The translations under genes and the position numbers were made by a program. From Arcticibacter sp. (GTDB taxonomy: Bacteria; Bacteroidota; Bacteroidia; 2-12-FULL-35-15), in assembly GCA_021155045.1 (NCBI GenBank), contig JAJNQB010000020.1, positions 1 through 64,000 of the forward strand: 64,000 bases of DNA, read 5' to 3'. This document shows positions 62,523-64,000 of the stretch, piece after piece. Numbering within the stretch: the stretch's first letter is position 1; every line of letters begins with the position of its first letter. A model generated the notes under the pieces. That model saw only the letters and a list, made by a program, of their open reading frames with translations. It did not search any database and had not been told where the DNA came from.

Positions 62523-62708
62523 TTAATTTAGCACCAATTCAATGTGTTCTAATTTTTTTGATTTTCGAACGCTCAACGCTTTTGAATAGTTTAGAATGTT
62601 ATTGATAATGCTGTTATTGGGTTCATCCAAATAGTTTTTAGCATTCTCAAATTCTTCATTCATTTCTGTTTTAAGTTCAATAATTTTTTTAGTAGATGTT
62701 TTACTCAT
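62523..62708 (-). CDS. Small helical protein of unknown function
   Basis: A 61-residue, charged, mainly helical protein (IIELKTEMNEEFENAKNYLD, ALSVRKSKKLEHIELVLN). It has a reasonable ATG and lies between ssrA and the sigma-factor gene. Not recognised; kept because its composition is protein-like and nothing overlaps it. Confidence 0.5.
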   Translation of the reverse strand: MSKTSTKKIIELKTEMNEEFENAKNYLDEPNNSIINNILNYSKALSVRKSKKLEHIELVLN

Positions 62709-62776
62709 TCAGTTTTGTTTTAGTTTGTTGATTATATAACTTATTCTTTTTAAAAATATTGTGTAGGGATTAAAAA

Positions 62777-62803
62777 AAATCCCGATAAATTTTATCGGGA
62801 CTT
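62777..62803 (-). terminator. Terminator of the ECF sigma-factor gene
   Basis: CCCGATAAA / TTTATCGGG around one A, flanked by runs of A and T, so it can act on either strand. It directly follows the stop at 62807. Confidence 0.85.
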
Positions 62804-62806
62804 TTT

Positions 62807-63406
62807 TTATAAACTATATACTAAGTTTTTTTCTGCCATCATTTTGCGAAGATTGATTAAAGCATAGCGCATACGTCCCAGTGCTGTATTCATTCCTATA
62901 TTATTTTTTTCAGAAATTTCTTTGAAACTCATATCATAATAATAGCGCATCATTACTATTTCTCTTTGTTCTAATGGCAATTGCTCAATTAATTTACGAA
63001 TTCCTTTACGGGTGTGTTGTTGAGCAATTTTCTGCTCTGCGTTTTTATCATCATTAGGGATAATACTAAAGATGTCGAATTCTTCACCATCAGCGTTAAT
63101 AGTGTTTTTTACTCTTGGCATACGTTTATCATCTCTAAAACCATCAACCATTAGGTTATGAGCTATTCGAAGCACCCAAGAAGTGAATTTCCCTTCTTCG
63201 TTATATTGCCCTTTCTTTAAAGTATTAACTACTTTAAAAAAAGTTTCTTGGAAAATATCCTCCGCAAGCTCTCTGTTTTTAACAGTAACAATGATATAAC
63301 TAAATATTTTGCGTTTGTGTCGCTCCAATAAAGTTACAAGCGCAGACTCGTCTCCATTAATGTAATTAATAACAAGCGATTGGTCGTTAAACTGTTTGTT
63401 AGGCAT
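62807..63406 (-). CDS. ECF-type RNA polymerase sigma factor
   Basis: A 199-residue sigma-70 family protein. Region 2: LERHKRKIFSYIIVTVKNRE with AEDIFQETFFKVVNTLKKG near 50-70 and FTSWVLRIAHNLMVDGFRDD near 80-100. Region 4: LEQREIVMMRYYYDMSFKEI, then NIGMNTALGRMRYALINLRK near 150-190. It directs polymerase to a stress or envelope regulon. No anti-sigma gene is beside it. Confidence 0.93.
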   Translation of the reverse strand: MPNKQFNDQSLVINYINGDESALVTLLERHKRKIFSYIIVTVKNRELAEDIFQETFFKVVNTLKKGQYNEEGKFTSWVLRIAHNLMVDGFRDDKRMPRVKNTINADGEEFDIFSIIPNDDKNAEQKIAQQHTRKGIRKLIEQLPLEQREIVMMRYYYDMSFKEISEKNNIGMNTALGRMRYALINLRKMMAEKNLVYSL

Positions 63407-63639
63407 AGGTACCTCCTTTTTTAGTGATTAGTGTAAAAAAGTAACAGTTTATTCTATGGTGTATCTCCTATGTTTAAGGGCTTTCTTAATAAATGTTAAA
63501 AAGCCTATGGGTTAATAATAAATCTCAATTATTTCTGTTTAACGCAGATTTTTTAAAAATGTTGTGTAAAAACAATATTTTTTTTAATCTGTTATACAAA
63601 TATACATTTTATAATAATAAAAACAAGGGTTAAAATCAC

Positions 63640-63647
63640 TAATTTTG
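63640..63647 (+). promoter_or_regulatory. -7 box of the uvrA promoter
   Basis: TAATTTTG fits TAxxTTTG, 21 bp before the uvrA ATG. Confidence 0.5.
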
Positions 63648-63667
63648 CAAATCTTGAAAAATCCAGA

Positions 63668-64000
63668 ATGGCAGAAATAGAAGCGTTAGAAAAAATAGAT
63701 ACTAAAAAATTCATTTATATAAAGGGTGCCAGAGTTCACAACCTAAAAAATGTGGATGTGGCAATACCTCGCAATAAATTAGTTGTAATTACAGGTTTAT
63801 CTGGCTCTGGTAAATCTTCTTTGGCATTTGATACTTTATATGCAGAAGGACAAAGGCGTTATGTAGAAAGTCTTTCAGCCTATGCTCGTCAGTTTTTAGG
63901 CAGAATAGATAAACCAGATGTAGATTATATCAAAGGAATTTCTCCTGCTGTAGCAATTGAACAAAAGGTAAACACTCGAAATCCCCGATCAACTGTTGGT
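63668..64000 (+). CDS. uvrA: Excinuclease ABC subunit A, N-terminal part (runs off the window)
   Basis: 111 codons to the window edge. Visible UvrA features: YIKGARVHNLKNVDVAIPRN, Walker A GLSGSGKSS near 46-54, and LAFDTLYAEGQRRYVESLSA, YARQFLGRIDKPDVDYIKGI, typical of UvrA. It recognises DNA damage with UvrB in nucleotide excision repair. Confidence 0.97.
   Translation, partial: MAEIEALEKIDTKKFIYIKGARVHNLKNVDVAIPRNKLVVITGLSGSGKSSLAFDTLYAEGQRRYVESLSAYARQFLGRIDKPDVDYIKGISPAVAIEQKVNTRNPRSTVG

Overview
The window comes from a low-GC member of the Bacteroidota. Evidence: two proteins with type IX secretion (T9SS) C-terminal sorting domains, a PorT-like gene next to a menaquinone methyltransferase gene, DUF4349 and YjdI proteins, Bacteroidota-type promoters (TAxxTTTG at -7), and a tmRNA on the minus strand whose tag reads GESNYAMAA. 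All family calls are made by eye from sequence motifs; no database was searched.

Layout. (1) 1-9091, minus strand: a type I restriction operon with an unusual gene order (hsdR, NdpA-like nucleoid protein, 4-TM protein, KAP-like NTPase, hsdS, GIY-YIG nuclease, AAA ATPase running off the window). No hsdM is visible. A relic of the hsdR 3' end sits in front of the KAP gene and suggests that the NdpA/TM pair was inserted. (2) 9.3-14.5 kb, plus strand: an unrecognised defence-neighbour protein, a noncoding tract of ~50-bp hairpin-forming repeats, a TPR/MORN-like secreted protein and an FGE-sulfatase-like protein. (3) 14.8-32.7 kb: core genes (MoxR, three SurA/parvulin-like proteins, TPR, YjdI, aroA/aroB, cystathionine beta-synthase, metal receptor, patatin-Omp85, DUF4349, thioesterase, PBP4). 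(4) 32.7-55.8 kb: an integron-like cassette array. (5) 56.1-64 kb: core genes (aminotransferase, heptose kinase, menaquinone methyltransferase, PorT, NlpC/P60, thiolase, ssrA, ECF sigma factor, start of uvrA).

The array is the main finding. Ten copies of a ~135-bp foldable element (one left-truncated, one degenerate) separate cassettes. The nine bases at one edge of every testable cassette (GTTA plus five variable bases) are the exact reverse complement of the nine bases at its other edge, in nine of nine cases. The elements do not match their own two edges in this way unless neighbouring cassettes happen to share the sequence. This is the signature of attC-type cassettes that were once circular. 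A tyrosine recombinase gene sits at one end, next to a 14-7-14 imperfect palindrome that could be an attI-like site. The recombinase seems to lack the extra segment that marks IntI integrases and carries an unusual N-terminal extension.

The cassettes carry: an unknown N-terminally anchored protein; a precursor/radical SAM/S41 peptidase set that looks like a RiPP cluster; a type II (probably IIS) restriction-modification system with two methyltransferases; a small secreted protein; a two-gene DUF3800-like/membrane cassette; a TPR-SpoIIE phosphatase together with a class V lanthipeptide-like set (Thr/Cys-rich precursor, APH-like kinase, HopA1-like protein, DUF378 protein); an OmpA protein; a T9SS BNR-repeat protein; a 4-TM protein; and a truncated T9SS protein. 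The two RiPP-bearing cassettes share a second set of internal flanking repeats and hairpins.
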